Below the pieces are notes generated by a model that saw only the letters and a program-made list of their open reading frames with translations, searched no databases and was not told where the DNA came from. This document shows, piece after piece, positions 38,213 through 47,000 of a stretch of DNA of 61,964 nt; positions within the stretch are counted from its first letter, which is position 1, and each line of letters begins with the position of its first letter. Position numbers and translations under genes: made by a program. This DNA is from Helicobacter mehlei. Lineage in GTDB: Bacteria; Campylobacterota; Campylobacteria; Campylobacterales; Helicobacteraceae. The stretch covers positions 1 to 61,964 of the forward strand of contig NZ_QXQP01000008.1 of the NCBI RefSeq assembly GCF_003660265.1, in the 5' to 3' direction.

Positions 38213-39454
38213 TTAAAGTGCGCCAATATCCTCTCTAAATTGCATGCCTTCAAACTGCACTTTTTTAACCAAACCATAGGCATGGTTTTTAGCCTCTGTG
38301 AGAGATTTGCCCTTGCCTACACACACGCACACCCGCCCCCCAGAGACCACAAACAAGCCATTTTCTTGAGCGATCCTGCCTAGATCCAAATGCCCGGTTT
38401 TTTCATCAAAGGGATCGATGTAAATGCTCTGCCCTTGTGAAATTTTGTAGGGGTAATCTTTAGAGGCTAACACCACACCTAGGGAGTGTTGGTGGTGCAA
38501 CTCCAAGTGCAAATTTTGTAAAGTGCCCGCAATGGTGGCTTCGCACAAATCTAAAAGAGGGGTTTTGAGCAAGGGTAACAATACACTGCACTCTGGATCG
38601 CCAAAACGTACATGGCACTTTAACAAATAAGGCTCTAATTGCCCCTCTGTTGGCACCACCATGATTTCTACAAACAACACACCCACAAAGGGCGTGCCCT
38701 GTCTGACCATCTCATCTAAAATGGGTGCAACAATGGTGGAGGCAATTTTTTGCCTGAATGCCTCATCGCAAAAATGAGTGGGGGCAAAGGCTCCCATCCC
38801 GCCCGTGCGGGGTCCATCGCCCGAGAGTTGTTTATAATTTTGGCATGGAGGCAATAATAAAAAATCTTGGTGGTGTGCCAAAGCCAAGATCGAGAGCTCA
38901 AAGCCCTCCAAAAAATGTTCCACCACAACTCTCGAGTGTTTTTCTTGCACAAAAAAGCGTTCTAAGGCTAGCTGGGCTTCTGGAGCGTTTTTAGCAATGA
39001 CCATATTTTGGATTAAGTCATCTGGCCCAATTACAAGGGGAAAGTCACAGCTTTGCACCTGTTCTCTGGCTATGTTGTAGTCCTGTGCAATAAAAAAGGG
39101 AGAAGTGGGGATATTTAAATTCAAGGCTAAATTCTTGGTAAAACTCTTAGAGGCCTCTAGGATACTGGCTTTTTGACTAGGCCCAAAAACTTTAATTTCT
39201 GCTTGAATCAGTGCATCGCTCAGTCCCTCTATTAAAGGTTCTTGAGGTCCAATCACCACCAAGTCAATATGTTTATCTGTAGCAAAACGGATAATTTGAG
39301 TGTGATCTTCTAGTGCCACATTTTCGCCAATGCTCTGTGTACCCCCATTGCCCGGAGAAAAATAAATATCGCCTATACGGGCATCTTCTCTAAACTTGCG
39401 CCCCAAAGCATACTCTCTAGCACCACCCCCAATGATTAGAATCTTCTTTTTCAT
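38213..39454 (-). CDS. purD: Phosphoribosylamine-glycine ligase
   Basis: A 413-aa GAR synthetase (second step of purine synthesis) with the ATP-grasp fold. N-terminal KILIIGGGAREYALGRKF, PEEPL-type GPQEPLIEGLSDAL, ATP-grasp lobe around VVVEHFLEGFELSILAL, and GDGPRTGGMGAFAP with RFGDPECSVLLPLL. The common EYA-region asparagine is EYALG, but overall the match is good. Confidence 0.93.
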   Translation of the reverse strand: MKKKILIIGGGAREYALGRKFREDARIGDIYFSPGNGGTQSIGENVALEDHTQIIRFATDKHIDLVVIGPQEPLIEGLSDALIQAEIKVFGPSQKASILEASKSFTKNLALNLNIPTSPFFIAQDYNIAREQVQSCDFPLVIGPDDLIQNMVIAKNAPEAQLALERFFVQEKHSRVVVEHFLEGFELSILALAHHQDFLLLPPCQNYKQLSGDGPRTGGMGAFAPTHFCDEAFRQKIASTIVAPILDEMVRQGTPFVGVLFVEIMVVPTEGQLEPYLLKCHVRFGDPECSVLLPLLKTPLLDLCEATIAGTLQNLHLELHHQHSLGVVLASKDYPYKISQGQSIYIDPFDEKTGHLDLGRIAQENGLFVVSGGRVCVCVGKGKSLTEAKNHAYGLVKKVQFEGMQFREDIGAL

Positions 39455-39553
39455 TCAGTCCCTATTTTATCAATCCACCCAAACGACCGTTACTATTCTT
39501 GCGTAGTTCAAAGAAGCTACAATCTAGGCTAAGAGGGTTCTCTTAGGTGGCAG

Positions 39554-39559
39554 ATTCTA
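39554..39559 (-). promoter_or_regulatory. Putative extended -10 for purD
   Basis: The minus strand reads TGGTAGAAT (TAGAAT with TGn) about 100 bp upstream of purD, in the 223-bp gap 39455-39677 between purD and truA. I see no gene in that gap. By eye only. Confidence 0.35.
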
Positions 39560-39677
39560 CCAAAGAAAATACCAAATCACACAAAAACCACTACAATTAG
39601 CCTAATCTAATGAATAAAAGAACTTGCCAATGTTAGAAACACGCATCGCCCAGGCATCTTTACAATGCTAGAGTCCA

Positions 39678-40439
39678 TTATAATTGAAATTTGCTTAAGC
39701 TTTCGCCATAAGAAACACGGCTCAAAATAAGACCCTCTGGAGCTAGGGGCATATGGTAGATATGCCTTTTAAGCCCAATTTGATCGCCTAAATCTAATAA
39801 GCTCATTTTGCCCAAACTACACGCCAAAGCTGCCCCCACCATCAAACGTACCTGTGCCCTTAAAAAGGCATTAGCCTCCACAACCACCACGACACAGGGT
39901 AAATTACAGATCGTATAGCCATAACAATATACCTTGTAAATTGTGCGGATCGTGCTTTTAGGATCGCTACCTTGTTTGCAAAAATACCCAAAATCATGCG
40001 TGCCCACAAATAAATCTAGGGCTTTTTGCAAATCATGCAAGCTCCCATGCGGGTGGGGGGCGATGTAGCGGGCCAAAAAGGGGTTAAGCACTTTGGGGGC
40101 TAGGACATAGCGGTAAGCTCTTTTGGATGCCCAAAATCTAGGGTGGAAATCCAGCGGGGCGGGGGTGATGGCTTTACAGACAATGTGGGGGGCAAGTTTA
40201 GCGGGCAAATAATGGGCTAATTTGGCACAATCTATAGGCAAGTGCGTAGCGAAGGAGATCACTTGGTGGCTGGCATGCACGCCCTTATCGGTGCGCCCCG
40301 CAGCTAGAATGGGGCTAGCAATCCCCAAGCTTAAAAGGGCTTGTTCTAGCTTGCCCTCCACACTTGGCAAGCCCTCTTGTTTGGCAAACCCACAAAAGGC
40401 ACTGCCATCATAGGCGAGCACCACTTTAAAGCGTTGCAT
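39678..40439 (-). CDS. truA: tRNA pseudouridine(38-40) synthase TruA
   Basis: A 253-aa TruA that isomerises uridines 38-40 in the anticodon arm. Motifs: LAYDGSAFCGFAKQEGLPSV at the N-terminus, the catalytic-Asp motif AAGRTDKGVHA (about 46-56), KRAYRYVL, and AFLRAQVRLMVGAAL. Start chosen at the ATG overlapping the upstream TGA by one base. Confidence 0.94.
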   Translation of the reverse strand: MQRFKVVLAYDGSAFCGFAKQEGLPSVEGKLEQALLSLGIASPILAAGRTDKGVHASHQVISFATHLPIDCAKLAHYLPAKLAPHIVCKAITPAPLDFHPRFWASKRAYRYVLAPKVLNPFLARYIAPHPHGSLHDLQKALDLFVGTHDFGYFCKQGSDPKSTIRTIYKVYCYGYTICNLPCVVVVVEANAFLRAQVRLMVGAALACSLGKMSLLDLGDQIGLKRHIYHMPLAPEGLILSRVSYGESLSKFQL

Positions 40440-41485
40440 CAATAAAAACGCACAATCATGCGTCTATAGAGCGCATACGAACCTAGTAACCACACAAGGG
40501 GCAAAATAGCAACAAAAATCAAGGGGGCATCTTGGCTAATGACATGCATGCACAAAAAATAAATCCCCACAGCCAAGAGCACATAAATATAAGAAAGGTT
40601 TTTAGAAAAACGGGGGTTGGCAATCCCAAAAGTGAGGATAAGAAAAATGCTGGCTAGGGGGAAGAGCGCGACTAAAATGGCTTGGGTAAAACGCCTTTTT
40701 TGGTTTTTGTTTGCATCTTTGCCAAAAGCACTTTTCCAGTAGCCAATGTAATCATGGGAGTGCAAAAAAACTGGATTTTTGTTGCTAGAAGAGGCGATTC
40801 TATTTTTTAAGGCGAGCTGGCCAAACTGGACCTTGCGCAATTGATCTTTTTGGGCAAAATAGGCATTCCCGTGTTCGAGTTGGAGTTCAAATACACCTTG
40901 TTGGTTTTTGATCTGCCCTTGTTTGGCAATGATAAAACTCTCTAGGGCTAACCCTTTGTGTGAAAATAAAATCACATCATTAAAGAGATTCCCTTGATTG
41001 CTCCCAATATAAACCAGCCAATCGCCCAATTTCTGCCCAAATTCGCCCGGGTGGATATTCACATCGATCTTTTCTTTTTTGGACTGAATAAAGGAGTAAT
41101 ACGCGCTCTTAGAAGCGGGAACCAAAATTAAAGAGAAGACGAGCAAAACCAAGCTCACAAACACACACAAAGGTAGAAAGGCTTTCACCAAACTTTTAGG
41201 TGAGATACCCAAAGAAAAAAAGACCAAGAGTTCGTGGTCATAGGAGAGTCGTGCTAATCCAATGGCACACGCCCCAAAAAAGGTAATGGGGATGATGAAA
41301 AAGATCGTCCCGGGCAAGGAGTAGATGTAAAGTTGCACCAAATCCAAAAAACTCAATTTCACCACGAGAGTTACACTGGCAATGCCAATAAGCATCACAA
41401 TAGAGGCGATGAAAAAGAGCACCAAAAAGAAAGAGAAAAACACTTGTGAGATGGCATAAAACATATAGGATTTAGCCATCTGCAC
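40439..41485 (-). CDS. LptF/LptG-family LPS transport permease
   Basis: A 348-aa YjgP/YjgQ-type protein: three membrane helices near the N-terminus (residues about 10-115), a periplasmic beta-jellyroll domain (about 125-255; EFGQKLGDWLVYIGSNQG) and three helices at the C-terminus (about 265-340). With LptB2C this complex pulls LPS out of the inner membrane. Whether it is LptF or LptG cannot be settled. Start GTG at 41485 behind AAGGAG. Confidence 0.85.
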   Translation of the reverse strand: MQMAKSYMFYAISQVFFSFFLVLFFIASIVMLIGIASVTLVVKLSFLDLVQLYIYSLPGTIFFIIPITFFGACAIGLARLSYDHELLVFFSLGISPKSLVKAFLPLCVFVSLVLLVFSLILVPASKSAYYSFIQSKKEKIDVNIHPGEFGQKLGDWLVYIGSNQGNLFNDVILFSHKGLALESFIIAKQGQIKNQQGVFELQLEHGNAYFAQKDQLRKVQFGQLALKNRIASSSNKNPVFLHSHDYIGYWKSAFGKDANKNQKRRFTQAILVALFPLASIFLILTFGIANPRFSKNLSYIYVLLAVGIYFLCMHVISQDAPLIFVAILPLVWLLGSYALYRRMIVRFY

Positions 41486-41502
41486 TAAACACTCCTTGCG
41501 GG

Positions 41503-42135
41503 CTAAAGCCCCCGCTCAATCCCATCTAGAATGGGCACGAATAAGCAACGATCCAGCACCTGATCCACTACCAAAACCCCACCTTTTTTAATAAAACGGG
41601 TGATCTTTTGGGCTTGGTTGTCCAAAATGGGAGCCACTAAAATACCCCCTTCTTCAAGTTGATCGTTCAGTGCCGGGGGGATGCTACGCGTGCAGGCAGA
41701 AAATAAAATGCGATCATAGGGTCCATACTCACTCCAGCCTAGTTGCCCATCTCCTAGCTTGGTGTGGATATTGGTTGCTCCTAGTTTTCTAAAACGTTTC
41801 TTAGCCTCCACCAAGAGCTTTTCAATGCGCTCAATGCTAAAGACTCGCCTAAAGAGTTTGGAGAGCACCATCGCCTGATACCCGCTCCCACACCCAATTT
41901 CTAAGACACTATCAGCCCCTTGAGGCTTTAAAAATTGGGTCATCTTAGCCACGGTTAGAGGAGAGCTGATGAATTGATCGGCTCCCATTGGTAAGGCATC
42001 CAAACTATAGGCTAATTGCTTAGAGGGGACAAATTCCTCGCGATTGATCGCGCAAATGGCATTCTTGATGGACTCCTCTAGGCTAAAATGTTGGGCAATC
42101 GCCTCACACATGTGTGCGTTCTTAATTTGGAACAC
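41503..42135 (-). CDS. pcm: Protein-L-isoaspartate O-methyltransferase
   Basis: A 210-aa PCMT-family protein; repairs isoaspartyl residues by SAM-dependent methylation. Motif [19 protein letters not shown] at about 85-102, the PCMT-specific [19 protein letters not shown] upstream and [18 protein letters not shown] downstream. GTG start, overlapping the nrdB stop (TAGTG). Confidence 0.93.
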   Translation of the reverse strand: MFQIKNAHMCEAIAQHFSLEESIKNAICAINREEFVPSKQLAYSLDALPMGADQFISSPLTVAKMTQFLKPQGADSVLEIGCGSGYQAMVLSKLFRRVFSIERIEKLLVEAKKRFRKLGATNIHTKLGDGQLGWSEYGPYDRILFSACTRSIPPALNDQLEEGGILVAPILDNQAQKITRFIKKGGVLVVDQVLDRCLFVPILDGIERGL

Positions 42136-43169
42136 TAAAACCCTTCAAAACTCAAGCTACCCTTAGAGTAATTGCTCACTCTAGCTTCAAAGAAGTTCGA
42201 TCGGTGGCTATTAAAATTAGCAAACTGATCCACCCATTTGAGGGGATTTTTGGTGTGATAAAGTTTAGGCAAACCCACAACGGCCAAGCGTGTATCTGCC
42301 AAGTATTCGATATATGCCCTAAGTGCCCTAGGGTTGAGATCCAAAATCTCGCCTTGTGTGATATACGCTCCCCAAGCACTCTCCAAATCCACCGCCTCTT
42401 TAAACATGGCGACCACCTCTTCAATGAGATCGGGGCTAAACAAATCTGGACGCTCTTTTCTCAAAGAATTGATCATGTTTTGGAATAAGCTCAAATGTGT
42501 AACCTCATCTCTTTGGATAAAGCGGATCATCTGTGCTGAGCCTAGCATTTTGCCCCCTCTAGCGAGCGCATAAAAAAAGCTAAACCCGCTGTAAAAATAA
42601 ATGCCCTCTAAAATTTGGTTGGCAAACAAGACTTTTAACAAATTGCGTTCGGTGTGCGCATGTGCCAAATCCATATAAACTTGCGCCACACAGTCATTTT
42701 TATTTTTCAACGCCTCATCGGTGCGCCACATTTCATAAATCTCATCACTATTAGCACTAATGCTCTCCACCATGACCGCATAGCTATGGCTGTGCAACGC
42801 CTCTTCAAAGGCTTGGCGTACCAAGCATAAATTGATCTCTGGGCTGGTGATAAAGGGATTAACATTGTCAATTAAATTATTTGTCTGCAAGCTATCCATG
42901 AAAATAAGCTGGGCTAGTGCGCGATCGTAGCCGATTTTTTCTTGCTGGGTGAGCTTCAAGTAGTGGTTTTTATCCCCGTGCATGCTCACTTCTTCAGGAA
43001 ACCAAGTATTGGTCAGCATCGTTTTCCAAAGCTTGGTAGCCCATGGGTATTTGATTTGGTTGAGATCAAACATGCTAGTGGGGTTGCCTCCAAAGATTTG
43101 GCGATCCTGTGCTCGCTCTGTGGAGTGGGGGTTATAGATTTTTTTACGGTCCAAGGTCTGTTTTTTCAT
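42135..43169 (-). CDS. nrdB: Ribonucleoside-diphosphate reductase beta subunit
   Basis: A 344-aa class I R2 protein that holds the di-iron/tyrosyl radical cofactor for deoxyribonucleotide synthesis. Iron-ligand segments [11 protein letters not shown] and [10 protein letters not shown] are visible, plus [16 protein letters not shown]. The C-terminal tail [10 protein letters not shown] is the R1-docking peptide. It leads the minus-strand run nrdB-pcm-lptF/G-truA. Confidence 0.95.
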   Translation of the reverse strand: MKKQTLDRKKIYNPHSTERAQDRQIFGGNPTSMFDLNQIKYPWATKLWKTMLTNTWFPEEVSMHGDKNHYLKLTQQEKIGYDRALAQLIFMDSLQTNNLIDNVNPFITSPEINLCLVRQAFEEALHSHSYAVMVESISANSDEIYEMWRTDEALKNKNDCVAQVYMDLAHAHTERNLLKVLFANQILEGIYFYSGFSFFYALARGGKMLGSAQMIRFIQRDEVTHLSLFQNMINSLRKERPDLFSPDLIEEVVAMFKEAVDLESAWGAYITQGEILDLNPRALRAYIEYLADTRLAVVGLPKLYHTKNPLKWVDQFANFNSHRSNFFEARVSNYSKGSLSFEGF

Positions 43170-43266
43170 AGATGCCTCTTATCATAATTTGGAGGAGCGA
43201 TCATACTTTAAAGTAGCTGATCCCTACATAAATGGATTTTTTCAGTGATTTTTAAACTTGCGGGGG

Positions 43267-43272
43267 TAGAAT
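43267..43272 (+). promoter_or_regulatory. Putative -10 for the tRNA-Leu gene
   Basis: TAGAAT lies 14 bp upstream of the mature tRNA 5' end, a plausible spacing for a tRNA promoter -10. By eye only. Confidence 0.45.
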
Positions 43273-43286
43273 AGTGGTTTTTATAA

Positions 43287-43371
43287 GCGGAAGTGGCGAA
43301 ATTGGTAGACGCACCAGACTTAGGATCTGACGCCGCAAGGCGTGGAGGTTCGATTCCTCTCTTCCGCACCA
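43287..43371 (+). tRNA. tRNA-Leu (anticodon TAG)
   Basis: A class II tRNA: acceptor GCGGAAG/CTTCCGC, D-loop AATTGGTAGAC, anticodon loop CTTAGGA (TAG), variable arm CGCCGCAAGGCG, T-loop GTTCGATTC, encoded CCA. It is the only plus-strand gene between ribF and the thioesterase, and its 3' end touches the stop codon of the SDR gene on the opposite strand. Confidence 0.96.
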
Positions 43372-44187
43372 TCACCCTAAAATCTTTTGGCGCACCACCC
43401 AATCATAAAGTCTATCAGGCAAGCATTTTTTAGCCCACACCAATAAATGGGCGTGTTTGCCCACCAAATAACGCGTTTTGGGGCGGGGGGCTTGCAAGGC
43501 TTGCAAAATGCATGTGGCGATCACTTGGGGTTTTGTAGCCCTCTGGTAGGTTTGCTTGTAAAAGGTACTGGCTTTTTGGCACTCCACATCATAAGGGCTT
43601 TTAGGATCGGGGGTATAGGCGTTCAGCGTGCCCTGATCCCATTTGGTCTCAATCGCCCCGGGCTCAATGAGCACCACCTGCACCCCAAAAGGGATGAGCT
43701 CGGCGCGCAAACAATCGCTATAGGCCTCTAGGGCGTATTTGCTGGCATGGTACCAGCCTAAAAAAAGCGTGGTGGATCGCCCTGCACTGGAGGCAACATT
43801 GATGATCTTAGGGCTAAGATGGGCATTTTGGCGCAAGGTGGGCAAGAATAAAGAAGTGAGTTGGGCGATGCTAAACAAATTGACTTGAAAAAGAGCTTTG
43901 GCTTGCTCTAGGCTATGTTCCTCTAAACTCCCCAACAAACCATAACCGGCATTGTTAATCAACACACTAATTTGGGAGTCTTGATCCAAAATCTTTTGGA
44001 CCACTTGCCTAACCTGCGCCTCATCACTCAAATCACAATCCAAGCGCACACAATTAGGGTGTTGCAACACCTCTAGGGTGCTCACCCGTCTAGAGATCGC
44101 ATAGAGTTTATAACCTTTTTCTAGCAATAATAAGGCACATTGCAACCCAATCCCGCTACTCGCCCCGGTCAGCACCACGCTAGCCAT
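43372..44187 (-). CDS. Short-chain dehydrogenase/reductase
   Basis: A 271-aa classical SDR oxidoreductase. Cofactor motif TGASSGIGLQCALLL at about 7-21, NNAG (INNAGYGLLGSLEE), and catalytic Ser-Tyr-Lys with YHASKYALEAYSDCL. The substrate is unknown. The start ATG at 44187 overlaps the end of galE by 8 bp, so the two are translationally linked; an in-frame ATG upstream would lie deep in galE. Confidence 0.87.
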   Translation of the reverse strand: MASVVLTGASSGIGLQCALLLLEKGYKLYAISRRVSTLEVLQHPNCVRLDCDLSDEAQVRQVVQKILDQDSQISVLINNAGYGLLGSLEEHSLEQAKALFQVNLFSIAQLTSLFLPTLRQNAHLSPKIINVASSAGRSTTLFLGWYHASKYALEAYSDCLRAELIPFGVQVVLIEPGAIETKWDQGTLNAYTPDPKSPYDVECQKASTFYKQTYQRATKPQVIATCILQALQAPRPKTRYLVGKHAHLLVWAKKCLPDRLYDWVVRQKILG

Positions 44188-45289
44188 GTTGCCTGCCCAA
44201 ATATTGTTCCCATTCATAGGCACTAGAAACAATGTTTTTTAGGTCATCAAACTGGGGCTTAAAGCCAACCTCTAAGATTTTGGCATTGTCGGCAATCAAA
44301 GAGCTTGGATCGCCCACACGCCTAGGCGCGATTTGCACTTTGAAATCCACCCCGGAAACTTCCTTAACTTGCTTGATCACCTCCAGCACGCTATAACCCC
44401 GACCATAGCCCACATTGTAGATCGCATTTTTGTGGGTGTCTAGCAAAGTATTAAAAGCCTGCAAATGGGCGAGGGCGAGATCATCAATGTGGATAAAATC
44501 GCGGATACAAGTCCCATCGGGTGTGGGGTAGTCATTCCCAAAAATCTGCATAGAGGGGCGTTTGTGGGTGGCGCATTCACAAGCAACCTTGATCAAGTGG
44601 GTCGCATTTTGGGCGCGTTGCCCCAAACCAAAGGGGGTTGTGTAGTCATTAAAATGAGTCGCCCCCGCCACATTGAAATAGCGCAAAATCGCACATGAAA
44701 AATCCTCTGCTAGGCTGGTATCTAATAAAATGCGCTCCGCCATCATTTTAGAAGCACCATACGGATTGATAGGCTTTAGGGGAGCTTGCTCATTCACGGG
44801 ATAATCGCTGGGTTCATAAACGGCCGCACTGGAGGAAAAAAGCAAGTGTTTGATGCCATGTTGGGTGCAAAGTTTGGCGAGTTTGAGGGTGTTGAGCGTG
44901 TTGTTTTCATAATAGCTCAATGGCATGCGCGTGGATTCTTCCACGCTGATTTTAGCTGCAAAGTGCAACACGCCTAAGATGGGGTACTTAGCTAAAAGCT
45001 GGCTTAGAGCTGGGCTATCTTGCAAATCTAGATGCACAAACTCCACCCGATTGGAGGCGTAATTTTGCGTAATTTTGCGTAATTTTGCGTAATTTTGCGT
45101 AATTTTGCGTAATTTTGCGTAATTTTGCGTAATTTTGCGTAATTTTGCGTAATTTTGCAAACTTTGCAAATGGATGTCAAACCCCGTACTCAAATTATCC
45201 ACAATGAGCAGAGAATAGGGCGTGTACTCCAAAAACCAACGCGCTACACTCGAACCAATATACCCGCAAGCCCCAGTAAAAAGCAACAT
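44180..45289 (-). CDS. galE: UDP-glucose 4-epimerase with internal 10-bp repeat tract
   Basis: A 369-aa extended SDR epimerase that interconverts UDP-glucose and UDP-galactose, feeding LPS O-antigen synthesis. FTGACGYIGSSVARWFLE holds the NAD-binding Rossmann motif; YGASKMMAE gives Tyr-x3-Lys; FNVAGA and DGTCIRDFIHIDDLA are GalE hallmarks. About 30 residues longer than usual, due to repeats of KLRKITQNYA near residues 45-77, in the loop after the second strand. These come from ten copies of a 10-bp unit. With ten copies the frame is open; one copy more or fewer would shift it. Confidence 0.93.
   Translation of the reverse strand: MLLFTGACGYIGSSVARWFLEYTPYSLLIVDNLSTGFDIHLQSLQNYAKLRKITQNYAKLRKITQNYAKLRKITQNYASNRVEFVHLDLQDSPALSQLLAKYPILGVLHFAAKISVEESTRMPLSYYENNTLNTLKLAKLCTQHGIKHLLFSSSAAVYEPSDYPVNEQAPLKPINPYGASKMMAERILLDTSLAEDFSCAILRYFNVAGATHFNDYTTPFGLGQRAQNATHLIKVACECATHKRPSMQIFGNDYPTPDGTCIRDFIHIDDLALAHLQAFNTLLDTHKNAIYNVGYGRGYSVLEVIKQVKEVSGVDFKVQIAPRRVGDPSSLIADNAKILEVGFKPQFDDLKNIVSSAYEWEQYLGRQHG
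45059..45158 (-). repeat. Ten tandem copies of a 10-bp unit inside galE
   Basis: The plus strand shows GTAATTTTGC repeated ten times without a visible mismatch. The unit length is not a multiple of three, so copy-number change by slippage frameshifts galE. Because 10 and 3 share no factor, the repeat itself contains no stop in any frame and three units code one 10-residue peptide period. Confidence 0.95.
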
Positions 45290-45371
45290 AGCAACCCCTA
45301 AAACATGACAATTTAACCCGATATTATCTAAAATCCACTAAAATAACGCCATTTTGAATCAAGGAGCTCCT

Positions 45372-45878
45372 ATGGGAAACATGCAAGAATTAGTGATGGA
45401 TACAACCGCTAGCGTGGGCGACCCTAGACAGTTGGTGATGTCTTTTTTAGTTACCCCTACGATGGTTAATTTCAATAATGTCATGCACGGGGGGGAGTTG
45501 CTCAATCTGCTAGATAAAGTCGCCTATGTGTGCTCCACGCGCTATTGTGGGTATAGCACGGTTACTTTGAGCGTGGATCGCGTGTTGTTCAAACACCCTA
45601 TCCCCATCGGGACTTTGGTTACCTGTTTTGCCAGTGTGAATTATGTGGGCACCAAGAGTTGTGAGGTGGGAATCAAGGTGATCTGTGAGGATTTTAAAAC
45701 CAAAGTCGCCACCCACACTAATAGCTGTTATTTCACGATGGTGGCCATGAAAGATGGCAAGACGATCGCTATGCCTCCCTTTACCCCCTGCACCGACAAA
45801 GAAAAAGAACGTTATGAAAGAGCGATTAGACGCAAGGAAGCCCTCAAGAGTACCCAAAAAGCGGCGTTGAAAAAATAA
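45372..45878 (+). CDS. Acyl-CoA thioesterase, hotdog fold (YciA-like)
   Basis: A 168-aa single hotdog-fold protein. The signature FNNVMHGGELLNLLDKVAYVCSTRYCG contains the catalytic-loop Asp, and VLFKHPIPIGTLVTCFASVNYVG matches the YciA/BACH group. It would hydrolyse acyl-CoA thioesters in the cytoplasm. The ATG at 45372 has AAGGAG 6 bp upstream; an upstream in-frame TTG at 45354 lacks one. Confidence 0.87.
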   Translation: MGNMQELVMDTTASVGDPRQLVMSFLVTPTMVNFNNVMHGGELLNLLDKVAYVCSTRYCGYSTVTLSVDRVLFKHPIPIGTLVTCFASVNYVGTKSCEVGIKVICEDFKTKVATHTNSCYFTMVAMKDGKTIAMPPFTPCTDKEKERYERAIRRKEALKSTQKAALKK

Positions 45879-45908
45879 GGCAAATCCAAAAATCCAAAGT
45901 AACTAAAG

Positions 45909-46997
45909 CTAGGGATTGAGACGAATCCCTACCCCAAAGCGGTTGGAAAAGACATCATATTCATAAAGACCATCGCCATAGCCATTAAAATACTGCATGT
46001 AAAGCCCGACAAAACGGCTGATCCTAAAGGTATAACCAATACGGATCGCGCCATGCCAGCGTTTATAACGCCAATATTGCGTGAAAATGTCATAGATGCG
46101 CATTTCAAAATGATGCCGACCCCGCCTATAGTCGATCAAAGCATTCCCATAACCCATAAAATCGATCAAATTAGGGTTGGATTGGTTGTAAGGGATATAG
46201 GGCCAGTAAGCAACTCTAACTTTAAGCCCTCCCTTTTGCCATGTGAGCTTGAATACCGGGCGTTGCCCTGCACTCACTGAGCGGCAACCCCCATCAAGCC
46301 CCCCCTGCTGGACAATTATTTGCTTATTTTCTTCTGTAATATGAACGGGTGTTCCCGGAAAGGCATCAGTGGGATTCCCATTGCGGAAGGGTTGGTAACA
46401 TTGCCTGCCCCCAATGCCATTGGAAATATGTTGCCAACCAATCCAAAACTCACTCAGATACCCCATCTTTTTGGTAAAAAAGGGGATATTGAGAGGATAG
46501 ACATAAATAAGCTCGGGCATGTAATTGACCATGCGCATGGGCGCGCTTTGGGGGTTATTGTAAATTTGAAACCAGTTGGTTTGGGTGTAGGCTAAATAGA
46601 GCGTCCCAGTGGTGAAGAGAAAATGCCGGATAACCGGAATCCTAAAACTCACTTGGAATTTAAATTCAGTGCTTTGGTAGCGGTTAATGCTGGGGAAATA
46701 CCACTGGTAAATGGGGGTAAAACTATGGTAAAAGGGCATAAAATAAGTCCCGCGGTATTCCATAATATCCAAGTATTTTTTGGCAAAGTCGCTTAAGATA
46801 TTGACTTTTTTGGGCTTTCTGGGGGGTACGCTCCAAGAGTTTTTGAGGCCATAAAACCATGGCTTGTAAAAATCCGGGTATTGAGGACCAGTCGTATAAC
46901 CCTTGTGGGCTAACTGCGAGGGACTTAGGCGGTTATTAGCCTCCTCACCCCCTAAAAAACAAAGATAAACACAGCTTGTTAGGAAAACCCGGCGCAT
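45909..46997 (-). CDS. pldA: Outer-membrane phospholipase A
   Basis: A 362-aa OMPLA with a signal peptide (MRRVFLTSCVYLCFLGGEE). The beta-barrel is rich in Tyr/Trp/Phe and the active-site His-Ser pair appears in WIGWQHISNGIGG. The family hydrolyses outer-membrane phospholipids and in H. pylori affects urease release and hemolysis. Ends with a strand and terminal RFGVGIRLNP, as expected for a barrel. Convergent with the thioesterase gene. Confidence 0.92.
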   Translation of the reverse strand: MRRVFLTSCVYLCFLGGEEANNRLSPSQLAHKGYTTGPQYPDFYKPWFYGLKNSWSVPPRKPKKVNILSDFAKKYLDIMEYRGTYFMPFYHSFTPIYQWYFPSINRYQSTEFKFQVSFRIPVIRHFLFTTGTLYLAYTQTNWFQIYNNPQSAPMRMVNYMPELIYVYPLNIPFFTKKMGYLSEFWIGWQHISNGIGGRQCYQPFRNGNPTDAFPGTPVHITEENKQIIVQQGGLDGGCRSVSAGQRPVFKLTWQKGGLKVRVAYWPYIPYNQSNPNLIDFMGYGNALIDYRRGRHHFEMRIYDIFTQYWRYKRWHGAIRIGYTFRISRFVGLYMQYFNGYGDGLYEYDVFSNRFGVGIRLNP

Positions 46998-47000
46998 GGG

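Noticed and set aside
45059-45158. CRISPR array or origin-type iterons
   Set aside because: Units are contiguous without spacers, only 10 bp long and inside an intact galE frame.
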